DNA of 64,000 nucleotides from Adiantum capillus-veneris (GCA_014529385.2 CM043962.1:42812598-42876597); one strand, 5' to 3'; positions 47,597-58,763 are shown, numbered from the stretch's first letter. Notes: generated from the letters alone by a model not told the origin. Program-made: numbers and translations.

Positions 47597-48246
47597 TCAA
47601 TCATCCTTCAATCGTGCGAGGTACTGAGGTGGCATAAACTGCGCCTTGAGCTTGTCTTGGAAATCGGCCCAATTGAACGAAAGGGGTGTGAATTCGTCGG
47701 CTTCCTCTAGGTGCGCGGCTAACTGTGCCTCTTGGTACCAATTGATGGCATCACCGGCAAGGTACATAGCTGCCGTCAAAACCTTGCTATTTCTTGTCTT
47801 CTTAGTTGTCGCAAAATAAGCATTAAATTGATGCAATCAAGAATGAATAACCGTAGCATCCATCTTACCATCATACTTCTGAATTGGATCTTCTCTGGGT
47901 TGTTGGAGTCCGAATCTCGGTTTGCGCCACTTGATGAACTACCAACATCTTTGGTTGGCTCGGACTTTGAGGTGAGAACATGTCGGACCAACTCTTGCAT
48001 GCGTCGTCCACTCTGTGCCGCACACTCTGCTTGTCTTTCCTCGGCCACCAAACGATTCGCTTCTTGTTGTGCCATCATGTCCAACATTGTCTTGACCAAA
48101 GCCTCCTTAGGATTTGGTACAATTCGTGGCGTAGATGGGGAAGGGGGAGGGTCGGGAAAACCTCCTGGTGGGGAAAACTCTTCTTCGCCACTCCCATGCT
48201 CACCACCTCCATGCGAAGTATCTAGTCCGCTTCGGGTGATGACCAT
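47597..48246 (-). pseudogene. Family B gag N-terminus and capsid (deleted copy)
   Basis: It opens at 48246 (MVITRSGLDTSHGGGEHGSG) and continues as a Pro-rich then Glu/Arg-rich region. After a shift near 47880 the capsid HQFNAYFATTKKTRNSKVL, AMYLAGDAINWYQ and FQDKLKAQFMPPQYLARLKD runs to 47597. It is parallel to 35495-36282 but lacks a WQ-containing 4-residue segment in the capsid. Confidence 0.87.
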
Positions 48247-48708
48247 ACACTGTGATTTTGGTTCTTAAGTTCTTGAGGAACTTGGGTTCTTGTGGGTCTT
48301 GGGTTCTTGGGGGTCTTGAGTTCTTGAGTTCTTGAGGTTTTTGAGGGTCTTGAGGTTCTTGAGGATCTTCTTTCTCTTGCAATCTGTGCTAGAGAAGGAT
48401 CTTCTCTTCACCCGAGTTTTGCTCTTTTCCACGGGCGCACCCCTTGGCGGCCTTGCGCTCACACCAAGGTTGCTGTTTCCCACCTCGCGTCGATTGGCCG
48501 GCCGCTAAGTGCACGATCCGCTCTCAATGATTGAAAAGAGGCACAAGGGGAGGCTTGACAAGCCCTGTCACTCTTTAAGAACACGATTAGCAATCGACAC
48601 GCCCAAGCGAACTTGGGTTCGTGCGACCTCAACAAGCAAAAAAGTTATTGTGGTTCTTGTGGTTCTTTCCTTGAGTGATACATAACACTGCCAAAGCTCT
48701 GATACCAA

Positions 48709-49860
48709 TGTAAGGTGCAGCGGAATGAATGATGAACTTTGCTCAAGATGAGTGCTCCGAATTGTGCTCAAGGTTCCTTTTTCTTATGGAAGGGAGAGCC
48801 TTCCGTGCTTAAATGAGAGAGTGCAATGGACACGAACAAAGTGAATGGACACTGTGCGTGAAGGTGTATGAGACTGAGAGATAGAGAGAGAAGAGAATAT
48901 GACACCAGGGAGTTGTAAACCCCTCCTCCAAGGGCCCCACTCTCGATGGCGAGAGTGGTCTACTATTGATTGCACAATCTGGTACAATGGTTGAATGCAA
49001 ATCTAATGGGCTATGTCGATGTCGACGGAGTGGACGACGAGGATGATGCTAAGGCTGGGAACTGAGTGCTTTCAATCGGTACTGTTGCTCCAAGTCGGGG
49101 CTGATCTGCCATTGTGTCTGGCATGCCAAAAACGCTGTCTTTGCTGGGTCTTCAACTGCTGAATTTTCTGTCTTTCTTACTGCTGCAAACCCTTGTTGAA
49201 AACGCTGCCAAGCTGATGCAAAATGCAGGCCATGGCTGGCTGAAAACGCTAAACAAAACGCTGGCTGAGACTGCTTGAAAAACGCTGAATGCTGTGGTTT
49301 CAAAACGCTAAAGGCTGGCTGCTGTAATCGCCATGGTGCTGGCTGAAATGGTTGTGCAAATCGCCAAGGCAAGGCTGGAAAAACGCAAAAGGGGCTGAGG
49401 TTCTCTAAGGGCTGAAAACGCTGAAGGGGCTGAGGTGAGGGAAAACGTCAGTTGGAGTGTCCGTGTTCTTGTTGAGAATCGGCCTGTTGAGCAATGCTCC
49501 TGTTGCCTCCTCTGCCAAAAAGTGCTAACTTTGGCTTGCTTATATATTATCTTAGCAAAATTGCCCCACCTAGTTTCCAACAAAAGTCACTTAATAAATA
49601 AGTGAAAAATGTCAAAAATATGGAAAATAGGTTTAATGCACTGGAAAAGTCCCCTGATGGATTCTGATGGGAATGCTGATGATCATGCTGTGTGCAACTG
49701 GAGGATATGCATCTAATCTAAGTGACTGGTCATGCACGGTCTGCGAACAGATTTACAAAAGTGCTAGATCACTTCCTATCCTAGACTGACTTGATTAACT
49801 GAACCCTGGTCATGTTGTAGCTTGTCCACAGACGGTTAGGGTTGGATGTGTCACGTGACA
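48709..49860 (-). repeat. 5' LTR of deleted family B element
   Basis: 1152 bp. In element orientation it starts TGTCACGTGACACATCC and ends GCTGCACCTTACA, next to an exact tRNA-iMet primer site (48696-48707). Confidence 0.94.
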
Positions 49861-51240
49861 GAGACAAACCACAAGCTTAGACACTGCGAGATTACAATAT
49901 GTGACCAAGACACAAAGTGTATAAGGGTTGAAAATATTAGTATTCCCTCAATGAGAGGGCCTCCAACGACAAATTCAATGAGATTTATTGCCTCACGGAG
50001 TCGCACAAAACCCTTTAGATGCTCCGCTTGTTGAGTCTAAGGATGGATAGCGGTGAAGACGAGAGCGCATACAATGCACAATGAAGCAAGGGTGGAAGTG
50101 GCTTTTAATTGTAAGAAACAATTCCTATTCCGGGATAGGGATGTCATAGCTGTTGTCCAAGCTATGCATGATAAAGGCCATAATCTTATTCTTCCTGTTT
50201 GGACAAGTAGTGAAGTTGAGGTCACATATTGTCAAGTTTGTATCTTTGTACTTCTTTGGTTATTTTCAGCCTCTTCTTCGTAGGTTTGTAGTAGTACTCA
50301 TTTCTAGTATTTAGCTTACATTAGGACTTAAGAATTTGTTCCTTTAGAAGTTGTTGTGTGGAGTCTGATTTCTAGGATTAAGTTTTCGAGATGTCTTATC
50401 CTTTTATGTTTAAAGTTGAGTACTTCTTTCAAGTTTTAGCCAAGTAAGTTGCTTCAACTTATTTTGCATATGCCTTTTTCTAAAAATTTTATGAAGTGAA
50501 TAATGGTTTATTTTGTCTAGTTTTGTTTAGTAGCAAATAAAGTGATTCAGTTTTTTTTTCCCTTGTTTTCTTGTGTCACTTGCTTTTGTAGTTTTGTGAG
50601 TGTTTTATCCCCTCTTATAATTTGTGAGTTAAGACTATTCTGAACTTATGAAGGTATATATATATTACTGCGGGATAGGGATTGCTACCCCCGAATACTA
50701 CTTGGGTATGGGGTGGGTTGCTTGGGGTAGTTGAGGTCGCAAGAGGGCTAAAATGCAAAAACGCCAGGGCTGATTTTCAGATCGGGGCCAAATGACACCA
50801 GAAAGGGGTTGCTTTTGATGAGGGTAGTGGGAAGCAAAGATGCAATTCATACGCTTCAAACTTTACAAGATCTGGCCCGAATGTGCAGCTCTAGGGGCCA
50901 CTTGGTGAGAAGAGGGGTAGATCTGATGCTACTCGGCAAAAGCTAGGAAAGAAGTTTGAGTTTCCGCAACAAAATGACTCGGATCGGATGCACAATGCAG
51001 CTTCATGGTGGCTGTGAAAACAATGCAAGTTTGACGTGATTACTTGTGACAAAACTCCAAAAAATGCAACTCTGATGAAGAGGGCTGCAAATAGAGGGGA
51101 GATCATGCGAGGTTTTGCATGACAATTCCTCAAAACTGAGGGCTAATGCGACAACACAGCAAATTGAAACAAGTTACCATGTGATGTAATCTCTCGAAGA
51201 AGTCTCCCGAAGCATGCCATAGAATCTCCAAACTGCCCTT
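49861..51240. other. Unassigned, with a decayed copy of the D/E leader motif
   Basis: At 50055-50105, GAAGACGAGAGCGCATACAA continues as a diverged version of the leader motif of families D and E, so older Ty3 leader sequence is likely here. The rest (50280-50660 T-rich; 50740-51240 purine-rich) has no identifiable gene. Confidence 0.4.
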
Positions 51241-51253
51241 GGCCTTCTTGCTG

Positions 51254-51266
51254 TGATACCATGAAA
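51254..51266 (-). promoter_or_regulatory. Possible tRNA-iMet primer site, minus orientation
   Basis: GCTGTGATACCATGA on the plus strand reads as ATGGTATCACAGC on the minus strand, one mismatch from the iMet complement. It would place the 5' LTR of a minus-strand element to its right (TGAAAGAATGC...), but the LTR's other end and any gag to its left were not recognised. Confidence 0.45.
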
Positions 51267-51309
51267 GAATGCAGAAAGGAGCAGATAGAGTAGACAAATA
51301 TTGAGAGAG

Positions 51310-51313
<4 letters not shown>

Positions 51314-51380
<67 letters not shown>
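51314..51380. repeat. (GA)n microsatellite
   Basis: About 33 GA units within the possible LTR next to the 51254 primer site. Confidence 0.95.
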
Positions 51381-51383
<3 letters not shown>

Positions 51384-52250
51384 AAGAGAAAAAAGTCATT
51401 ATCTTTGAAGATACAACTGGCTAATGAGAATGAGAGGGTTCTCCTTTATATTGATAAAGATGACTTAGAGAGGGGCAAAATGGGGACGCCACAGTTTAGG
51501 GCCGTCTTAGCTCTAATAAACTGCCACATGACAAAAATAATGAGAAGTGACATAAAAGACTAATAAAACCACCTCAACTAAAATATATGCCACATCAGCT
51601 AAAAAGCTAAAAATGGGGCAAATAATGCATATGTAGGGTAATTGCGGCCACACACCTATGCCATACAAACTAGGAAGGCACCATTTGGTGATGACATATC
51701 TCCGCATTGGTCTCTGTAAGGATGTCTTTGATGAACTAAAGTCATTGCTCTCGTGAGTGCTCTCGAGACAGGATGTTGTAGCCTTTCTTCTCATAGAAGT
51801 CCTTAGGCAGAATACCGTCAGCTGCAATATCCTATGATTATGCTAAAATGACACATCCACAGGACTTCCATTTACAATCTTGGCATTTGCTTTAGAGAGT
51901 GGAGTGGCTCTCCTTACGTAGTGGACACTACACTAGACTCGACGATTGAATACGTGTGTTGAGCTCTACTAAGAGAAGCTTCTCTAATTAGGGTATCAAA
52001 GACAAGATCTTTTCCACGGAGGAATATGTGCTGAGTTGTGCCCCTCCAATCCAAAATTCCAGGAGTCCTATTGGCTAGCCCTCTTTGAACCTGTCAAATC
52101 GAGTAGCTCACTAGGGAATCATCTTTTTCTTGCACCGGTTGATTTCATCAACAAATTTTCTTTATCCAATTTTGTTATGTACCTTGTTCAAAAGTCCTTG
52201 CAAACTGCATAACCTTTCTACTTATACAAACTAAAAGTATGAATCTTTCA
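51381..52250. other. Unassigned, partly Ty3 3' UTR-like
   Basis: GAGTGGAGTGGCTCTCC near 51898 resembles the Ty3 3' UTR motif found on the same strand at 56800 (GGAGTGGAGTGGCTCCCC) and, inverted, in family A near 24389. The stretch may therefore be the 3' end of the minus-strand element whose gag lies at 52.3-52.6 kb. No coding motif is readable. Confidence 0.4.
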
Positions 52251-52644
52251 GAAACTTGTCTTCTAACAAGAAGACAAGTTACAAAAAGTATCTAAAATCA
52301 TGTGTTGATAGACACTTATTCTGCTTATGCCTTCCCCTTCTTTTAGCTAGGGGTCTTGTCGTCCTCCTTGGTAAGACACTGTGCAAAGATATGGCCATGT
52401 TCTCCACAAGTGAAACATTTCTCTTGCTTGAACCATCCAATTTCTGTTCTGAAACCGACTTTGATTTGGTTGATTCGGCTTCCCGCTTGCCAAATGCTTT
52501 CTTCTTTTACTTGCTTTGTAATTTTTCATCAAACTCTTTGCCTTGAATCATCAATTTTCCAGAGGGCAATGCATAGCCATCCTTTGCATGGGTCATCATA
52601 CTTTGTAGCTAAAGGCTTTCTGCCATAGGCAAGACCTCTGTAAC
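52251..52644 (-). pseudogene. Ty3-type gag, zinc-knuckle part
   Basis: On the minus strand KCFTCGEHGHIFAQC (about 52382-52430) is a perfect CCHC knuckle, preceded by a Lys/Ser-rich basic region. The reading frame continues across the family D insertion at 52645-55672 into 55678-56070, where more gag sequence lies. It has frameshifts and stops. Confidence 0.75.
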
Positions 52645-52722
52645 TGTCACAAGGCGGGCACCACGTGCCAATAGAAAAGAACAGACTGAACACACTTTTA
52701 GCACTTCAATAACAACTGAACT

Positions 52723-52763
<41 letters not shown>

Positions 52764-53353
52764 GACACGCGACATGGAGTGCGGAATTCCACCCCAGAGA
52801 GTATTGGCCCCAAACCTTGGCGCCCCTTTCGGTATTTCTTTATATTATTGCCGATTCACAAAGTACAACAGCCGAGGAGCACTTGCTCTGCAATCTGCGT
52901 GCTAAAAAGTGCTAGAGAGGGCCCCCAAGGCTCATATTTAAAGGCCCAAAGCCTAAAAGCATCAAATATAAAAAGCTGACCCCTAAAATTTCGGGATTTC
53001 CCTAAAAATCCACCGCGAATTCCGGGACGTTTGTACAGGTGCCACGTCATCATATTTTGATGTGCAAAGTCTTTTGAGTGTGTTCTGCTTTATTTTTAAT
53101 GCCTTTATGTCACTTGGGGCCCCATCGGACGGGGTCCCCATAAGTTGGTAGGACTTCTTCTTCTGTTGCTTGTTCTTCTTAGGGTTTCTAGAATTAGGGT
53201 TTGCAGGTTTTAGGGTTAGGGTTTCCAGAATTAGGGTTTCAGCAGTTAGGGTTTTTGGCAGAAATAAGGGTTAGGGTTTCTGCTCTCGGGCAGCCACATC
53301 ATCTATAAGTTGGATCCATTCTTTAGGCTTTGACACGTTAGCAGTTTGTTACA
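52645..53353 (-). repeat. 3' LTR of family D
   Basis: It contains a (GA)n run (52726-52761), the conserved CCTTTCGGTATTTCTTTATA block, a CCACGTCATCA box (53042-53052) and at least seven TTAGGG/AGGGTTT telobox motifs at 53200-53275. The right LTR has the same telobox cluster (55497-55600) but a much shorter GA run. Confidence 0.94.
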
Positions 53354-53458
53354 TCTCCCCTTCTTAAAAGAGAGTAATCGTCATCTGCAAAACAACTCAA
53401 GTTAGCTTAAAAGTTTCTGAGGGTCATTCCGAGGGACAATCAATTTGCTCTTTTTATT

Positions 53459-53546
53459 AAGGAGTTAGCTTCTCCTTTCTGCTCTTCTGATCAAGGAGTT
53501 AGCTGCTCCTATCGGCTGTTTTGATCAAGGAGCTAGCTTCTCCTTT
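53459..53546. repeat. Three tandem hairpins, 34-bp period
   Basis: AAGGAG-TTAGCTT-CTCCTT at 53459, a variant at 53493 and AAGGAG-CTAGCTT-CTCCTT at 53527. Each is a 5-6-bp stem with a 7-nt loop containing TAGCT, and the spacing is exactly 34 bp. Inside family D, non-coding. Confidence 0.85.
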
Positions 53547-53766
53547 CGTCCAGATCGGAACTCTTGATATTCCGGCGTAGTAAAATTAGCCATCACACCC
53601 AGACCGTACTGATCTTCCACGGGTCTCATTGTCTTGATGCACTAAAATTACATAGTCAGGCAATCTCATCCAATTAGGAATATTCAGTGGTTGGAACATC
53701 ACAATGCAACACAAATGCTCACATATGCATGTTACAAGACATAGAAACATAAAGACGCCGATGAAC

Positions 53767-54116
53767 ACTCCTCCCGCATAACCTAACAAGGTCCGGGCCG
53801 AGAGATATTCAACGAATCTCTCATCACTCCTCCCGCATAACCTAAAAAGGTCTGGGCCGGGAGATATAGAGGCCTTTTACAACCAAACGCCCCCCAGACC
53901 GCAGCCTGCGTCGTTTGGAGGTGGTGAGAGTAACCACTGCTCAGACTTCTTAATACTCCTCCCGCATAACCATCCAGGTCCGGGCCGGGAGTCATAACAA
54001 CAATTATTTTACAAGCATACAACCAAACGCTCCCCAGGCATCGGCCTGCGTCGTTCGGAGGTTTTCAAACATACAATGAAACGCTCCCCAAGCATCGGCC
54101 TGCGTCGTTCCGAGGT
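53767..54116. repeat. Two interleaved triplicated hairpin modules
   Basis: Module II (53767, 53826, 53955): ACTCCTCCCGCATAACC, then GGTC.GGGCCGGGAG, with an outer CTCCCG/CGGGAG stem and an inner ACC/GGT stem. Module III (53881, 54021, 54073): AAACGCTCCCC, then CATCGGCCTGCGTCGTT, then CGGAGG; copy 2 includes CAGGC-ATCG-GCCTG. The copies are diverged but keep their pairing potential. Confidence 0.75.
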
Positions 54117-54835
54117 TCAAACAATAGCAAAACAGTATTTCTCACTTCTCCACCCGGGAGTAAAATCACCAATCATTGAAACCAGTATCAAACCAGAGTC
54201 AAACAATTCAATTCGGTACCAAAACAGGTTCAAAACAGATACCATCCATTTCAAACAAATTCCAAACAGTATCACCAAACAAGATCAAACAAAACTCAAA
54301 CTTAAAAAGCAATCTCGACATCAGTCGAGCTCGAAAAGTCGATGGACTTTCCATCGTGAAACCTGCACCAAAAATTAGGGTTAGGTTCCTTCCATGAGGT
54401 CGCAGCCGAGCACGGCATGGTCCATCAAATCTTGGACAGACAGTGTTTCTTTGGCGGTGATGGTAGTCCCAAGAGATAGCAATCACTCTAAACCTCCAAG
54501 GTCATCTGCTCGTGAAGAGACATCTACTGGGAGATGTCGAGAAACTTCAAGTTATAATCTGCTAGGGTTTCCATGGCAAGCATTTCAGGATACCTCACTC
54601 TGCCAGAAGTTGCACTCCTAAGGAAGATGTCAGAAACCATATAACTTCGGGCAAAAAAATTTCTTGAAAGCTTGCCAAGTACTTCGAGTATGTTGCTTGG
54701 TAAGTGTAGACATCAACATCTGCATGGCACTGCTTCTGAGAAAAAAAACAATGACTTGAAACAAATCTGGATCCTTCTCTTGCAAGTGATCTTAATTGGC
54801 TTATGCCCTGTAAGACTCTGCGATGAAGACGGGAG

Positions 54836-54850
54836 CGCGCCCGATGCGCG
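54836..54850. promoter_or_regulatory. Leader hairpin of family D
   Basis: CGCGC-CCGAT-GCGCG: a perfect 5-bp GC stem with a 5-nt loop, about 105 nt inside the primer site. The equivalent at 58559-58573 in family E has the same stem and a different loop. Flanking sequence GAAGTAAGGGTGGGAGTGGCT is also shared. A packaging or dimerisation role is only a guess. Confidence 0.65.
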
Positions 54851-54970
54851 ATGAAGTAAGGGTGGGAGTGGCTAATAACTCAAATATAATTCAATTCCAA
54901 TAGCTTTATCTGCTCTTTTGTAGAACCGGTATGCTTTCAGAAAAGCACACGCCTGATGCTCTGATACCAC

Positions 54971-55672
54971 TGTCACAAGGCGGGCACCACGTGCCAATAG
55001 AAAAGAACAGACTGAACACACTTTTAGCACTTCAATAACAACCGAACTGAAAGAGAGAGAGAGACGACACGCGACACGGAGTGGCGGAATTCCACCCCAG
55101 AGAGTATTGGCCCCAAACCTTGGTGCCCCTTTCGGTATTTCTTTATATTACTGCCGTATCACAAAGTACAAGAGCCGAGGAGCACCTGCTCTACAATCTG
55201 CACGCTAAAAAGTGCCAGAGAGGGCCCCCAAGGCTCATATTTAAAGGGCCAAAGCCTAAAAGCATCAAATATAAAAAGCTGACCCCAAAAAATCACTTTC
55301 CTAAAATTTCGGGATTTTCCTAAAAATCCGCTGCGAATTCCGGGACGTCCCGTACAAGTGCCACATCATCATATTTTGATGTGCAAAGTCTTTTGAGTGT
55401 GTTCTGTTTTATTTTTAATGCCTTTATGTCACTTGGGGCCCCATTGGACGGGGTCCCCATAAGTTGGTAGGACTTCTTCTTCTGTTGCTTGTTCTTCTTA
55501 GGGTTTCTAGAATTAGGGTTTGCAGGTTTTAGGGTTAGGGTTTCCAGAATTAGGGTTTCAGCAGTTAGGGTTTCTAGCAGAAATTAGGGTTAGGGTTTTT
55601 GCTCTCGGGCAGCCACATCATCTGTAAGTTGGCTCCATTCTTTAGGCTTTGATACGTCAGCAGTTTGTTACA
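54971..55672 (-). repeat. 5' LTR of family D
   Basis: 702 bp, adjoining the iMet primer site (minus strand GTGGTATCAGAG, 54959-54970). Same ends as the left LTR: in plus reading TGTCACAAGGCGGGCACC to GCAGTTTGTTACA. Confidence 0.94.
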
Positions 55673-55677
55673 GTAAC

Positions 55678-56070
55678 ACAAGGGATAACCCTCATCTCCA
55701 TCTGCTCTTGAAGGAGGCTACTTGAAGGAAGTTGCTGGTAAAAATGTATTTTGAAATCTTTGGTTGTACAATTGAAGAGTATTTGTCTTTTTTCATCCAT
55801 CGGTGGCTCTAAGCAGTCAAAATTTGTGCTTCATATGTTGGTGTCAACCAAGAGAAGCACACAATTCTTTGAATCCCATCCATGTCTATGGTGCCTATCC
55901 TTGTGCCTACTTCGAATACCCCTGGAGGCATTTTGAACCGACTTTAGGCCTCCGAATTGAAACCGTTGGATTCTTGCCAAGAATCCCATGTAGGGTGGCA
56001 TCTGTTGCATCTGTTGTATTTGTTGCATCTATTGTATCGTTTGCATGTGTTGTCGCATCTATTGATTAGC
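55678..56070 (-). pseudogene. Ty3-type gag, capsid part (split by family D)
   Basis: On the minus strand NTLQLYNQRFQNTFLPATSFK (about 55700-55770) matches the capsid motif of family A gag (INAYCERFWSSFLPASSFKK). It is followed by a degraded stretch that continues at 52644 once family D and one TSD copy are removed. Multiple stops. Confidence 0.65.
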
Positions 56071-56790
56071 CATTGAGAGAGTCGGTTCTAATTGCTTTAT
56101 GCTTTGGTGGCTCTTGCCATCTTTTATTTTCGGCCAAGGGTTGATCACCCCTTCCACTATCTGATCGCTTGTGTTTGTTGGCTTAATCTTGATACACTTT
56201 GCATAGAGTGGATCTCTAAAGAAGGCAAGAGGATACTTCATAAGGATATTGACTTCGTTTTCCAACATCAAAAGGATTATGTTGTGCCTCAGATTGCCCT
56301 ACTTGGCCGTGCCGCCATTGTCATCACACCACCATCATATTCTTGTTCACATTGGACACTGTTTCAATCATTCAATCTAGCCATCTCATTCCGTTCAGAA
56401 CTCTTGATGCACCTAGATCATTGTGCAACCATCTCATCCTTCTGGAACTCTTGATGCACCTACAACAGTATCCAGTCATCTCATCCAGATAGACATCTTG
56501 ATGCACTAGAATCTCATTTAGTTAACTTAGCCATCACATCCAGATCTCGCGGATCTCTAACAGATGTCTATAAGTTCAAATCATTCATCAGACAAAATGC
56601 TGCAAACCTTTCATCTTTCTCTACATGTCTCTAACAATACACACATGAAACAACACATGTTTTCAATTCAACTAAGAAAATCTCAAATTCGGTGCACACA
56701 GTTCATAAAGTCATTTTGCAAAATATTGTCAGCCCGTCAGTACCCTAAAATCTCAAAGAGAAATTAGTGACTTCATTCAATGTAGGCAAT
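56071..56790. other. Unassigned, partly 3' UTR of family E
   Basis: CTTGATGCACTAGAATCTC and TTAGCCATCACATCCAGATC (about 56400-56560) occur in diverged form inside family D (53590-53660). They are probably the 3' UTR of the family E element. Its 3' LTR was not found, so family E is truncated on this side. The 120-codon plus-strand open frame at 56092 has no family motif. Confidence 0.4.
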
Positions 56791-57180
56791 CTGTGACAAA
56801 GGAGTGGAGTGGCTCCCCTCTTGTGCAGCCCACACCGCACCAGATTTAACCTGTTGATTCATCGGTAACTTTTGGCATAGACACTGCTAATAACCCAAAA
56901 GCGTCAAGGTATAGCTCTCTCTGAAGAGAATTTGCAATGTTCTCCTCCTCCATCCACTTTGCAATGTGCATCGATGGCCAAAAAGTACCTTCAACCAAAT
57001 TATCCAATGGACCAAGCTTAACTTTCTGTTCTTTTCTCGTGTGTTGTGACCTGTTGGTAGCCTTGTTGGCCTCCCTGTCCTTGGCACCTTAATGTGGATC
57101 TGTGGAATTCTCTAATCTATCACCTGATTCCCTTCCCTTTCTTTCCCTGGGACCTATGGGTGGCCTCGCTAGCCTCTCCC
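56791..57180 (-). pseudogene. Family E chromodomain end and 3' UTR
   Basis: On the minus strand AKWMEEENIANSLQRELYL (about 56900-56965) parallels the chromodomain end of family A (AKWMEEEDLADTPRIVKLYL). The non-coding stretch that follows contains AAGAGGGGAGCCACTCCACT, also shared with family A. Gag lies immediately upstream, so protease, RT, RNase H and most integrase are deleted. Confidence 0.8.
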
Positions 57181-57199
57181 GTCCTCTGGCACGTCAGTC

Positions 57200-58492
57200 T
57201 CAATCGTTAGAACCTTGAGATGCTCTTTTACCTGATCCCTGTTCTTCTCCCAAATCCTCTAATGAACTTGCATCTGGTTCTCTTGGTTCGTCGGAACCCT
57301 CGGATGTGCTACCATCTAATTCTCTTACTGCTCCGAAATCCTGTGATGAGCCGTCATCCGGTTCCCCTGATTCATTCTCTTCACTGGAAGACTCTTGCCC
57401 AGGTGACGTGGATACTATCATGTCCGTAGGATAAGTCAATGAGCCGGCATGCAATCTAAATCCTTGCTTACCCATAAGTCTTTGAATAGAGTCAGACTTC
57501 TGTTTCAGACAATACTCTTGAATCTCTTTTGGCAAACCACACTAAAACCGCTCGATCTGGTCCCTCAAAGTAATCTTCCAAAACGAAGACACTGGCAAAT
57601 AAGTATCCCAAAACTTCTTGCAATAGTCATCCAATGTATCTTTCTTAGTCATGTTCAAATGATGCCAAGCCATGATGACATCTCTTTCATATTCGTCGGA
57701 TATCCAAGTTGACGTGAAAATTTTCTTGAATTTTACCCACGTCGCAGGTTCTTCTCTACATAACAACAAAGTAGAACACCATGACTGTGCAGTTTCTTTC
57801 AAGTAGGATGCCGCCCTTCGCACCTTGGAGTATTAGGAGAACTGTCCTCCAGAGAAGGCAACGCCAAACTATTGTACAAACTTCTTATCTGCTCACTATC
57901 AGAAGAAGACGAGCTCTCCTCCTCTGAATTGCTAGATGGCCTCCCATGCCTTCTAGACTTTTTCAGAAATGTGCTTTCCTTTCTTTTCTCCCCTTCTTCC
58001 GCCTTTTCTCATCCTCGGTAGAACTAGAGGATAACAAATTGTCGGAACTTTTTGAAGACGAAGAAAAATCTGAGTCATCCTCGAAACAAGCACGCTTCGA
58101 GGATCTGCTTGCCACCTCGAAATTCGACATCCGGCCCAAATGACCGGGGATATCCGCCAATTTCCTCTTCTTCCGAGAGTGCTTCAAGCCTTTCATTATC
58201 CTGTTCATCTTCTTGTCAAGAGCTCTATCCAGCTCTTTTTGTGAGTACAATTTCCTCTTTTTCTGCACTCGACTGTCGTTTCAGCTTTCTTCCCAACCTT
58301 AAGAGGAGAATCAATGGCCTCTCGCCATCTCGCGTGAATCTCATCCATCGGGTAAGTCTTCAAATGCTTCACATATTTCGGGTTCTGGGAGTACTTAATT
58401 AATCTTTTCACACGTGTCAACCTGCGGTCAATGTTTGTACTCTGAACTGTCAAACTCCCCCGCCGGAATTTTGTATGTGGCTGGCATTTCAA
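57200..58492 (-). pseudogene. Family E gag
   Basis: Minus-strand pieces from N to C: a basic N-terminus (58205-58492); LYSQKELDRALDKKMNRIMK and DIPGHLGRMSNFEVASRSSK, then a Ser/Asp-rich block and a Lys/Arg tail (57963-58268); the capsid RRAASYLKETAQSWCSTLLL, NMTKKDTLDDYCKKFWDTYLP and ITLRDQIERF (57542-57823); and the capsid end with an acidic Glu/Ser/Gly-rich tail (57200-57535). It matches family A gag domain by domain, including the Ser-rich linker. A stop splits IERF from LPKEIQEY. No zinc knuckle is retained. Confidence 0.87.
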
Positions 58493-58558
58493 GGTGGCCC
58501 CCGCTCTCTGGTTCTTTCATGCCTTGATGGCCCTTAAGACAAAGCGATGATGCAGGAG

Positions 58559-58573
58559 CGCGCCAGATGCGCG
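58559..58573. promoter_or_regulatory. Leader hairpin of family E
   Basis: CGCGC-CAGAT-GCGCG, the same 5-bp stem as family D at 54836 with a changed loop, followed by GGACTAAGGGTGGGAGTGCT. It lies about 180 nt from the primer site. Confidence 0.65.
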
Positions 58574-58750
58574 ATGGACTAAGGGTGGGAGTGCTTATCA
58601 AGTCCGGGGCAAGAGTGGCTAATAAGTCTGGGGCAGGGACACGAAGATCCTTTGACAAACAAAATCTTCACTGCTCTGTCAGATTCTCCTCGAGAACCTA
58701 TGTGTGTTGCAGAAGGGATCAAATCCTCCATAGTAGAAGAATCTTTCTGA

Positions 58751-58763
58751 GCTCTGATACCAT
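58751..58763 (-). promoter_or_regulatory. Primer binding site, tRNA-iMet type (family E)
   Basis: ATGGTATCAGAGC on the minus strand, adjoining the LTR that starts at 58764. TGGTATCAGAGC is an exact initiator tRNA-Met complement. Confidence 0.92.

Larger units (their letters stand above)
44880..49860 (-). mobile_element. Family B element with large internal deletion
   Basis: A minus-strand element bounded by exact GAGAC duplications (44875-44879 and 49861-49865). The 5' LTR is complete (48709-49860, 1152 bp). The 3' LTR (44880-45899) lacks its first roughly 127 bp and the adjoining purine tract. Gag, zinc knuckle and protease remain; RT, most RNase H, most integrase and the chromodomain are gone. 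Intact TSDs show the deletions happened after insertion or in a packaged defective RNA. It is a diverged subfamily relative to 30314-38023. Confidence 0.93.
52645..55672 (-). mobile_element. Family D: compact non-autonomous LTR element
   Basis: A 3.03-kb minus-strand element. LTRs lie at 52645-53353 (709 bp) and 54971-55672 (702 bp), flanked by GTAAC (52640-52644 and 55673-55677). An iMet primer site lies beside the right LTR, and a purine tract (AAGAAGGGGAGA on the minus strand) beside the left LTR. The 1.6-kb interior encodes no gag or pol; it holds tandem hairpin modules. Its LTRs share blocks with families A and E, and part of its interior resembles family E's 3' UTR, so a family E-like chromovirus is the likely helper and ancestor. 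Confidence 0.92.

Noticed and set aside
53190-53290. Interstitial telomere sequence
   Set aside because: TTAGGG/AGGGTTT units are spaced irregularly, lie in both LTRs of one element and are not a tandem (TTTAGGG)n array, so they are better read as LTR teloboxes.
53459-53546. Regular 34-bp repeats resembling a CRISPR array
   Set aside because: There are only three units, no unique spacers, a plant genomic setting and a position inside an LTR element. They are tandem hairpins, not CRISPR.
56092-56454. 120-codon plus-strand open frame with hydrophobic start
   Set aside because: It lies in the presumed 3' UTR of a minus-strand Ty3 element and has no recognisable motif, so it is probably fortuitous.
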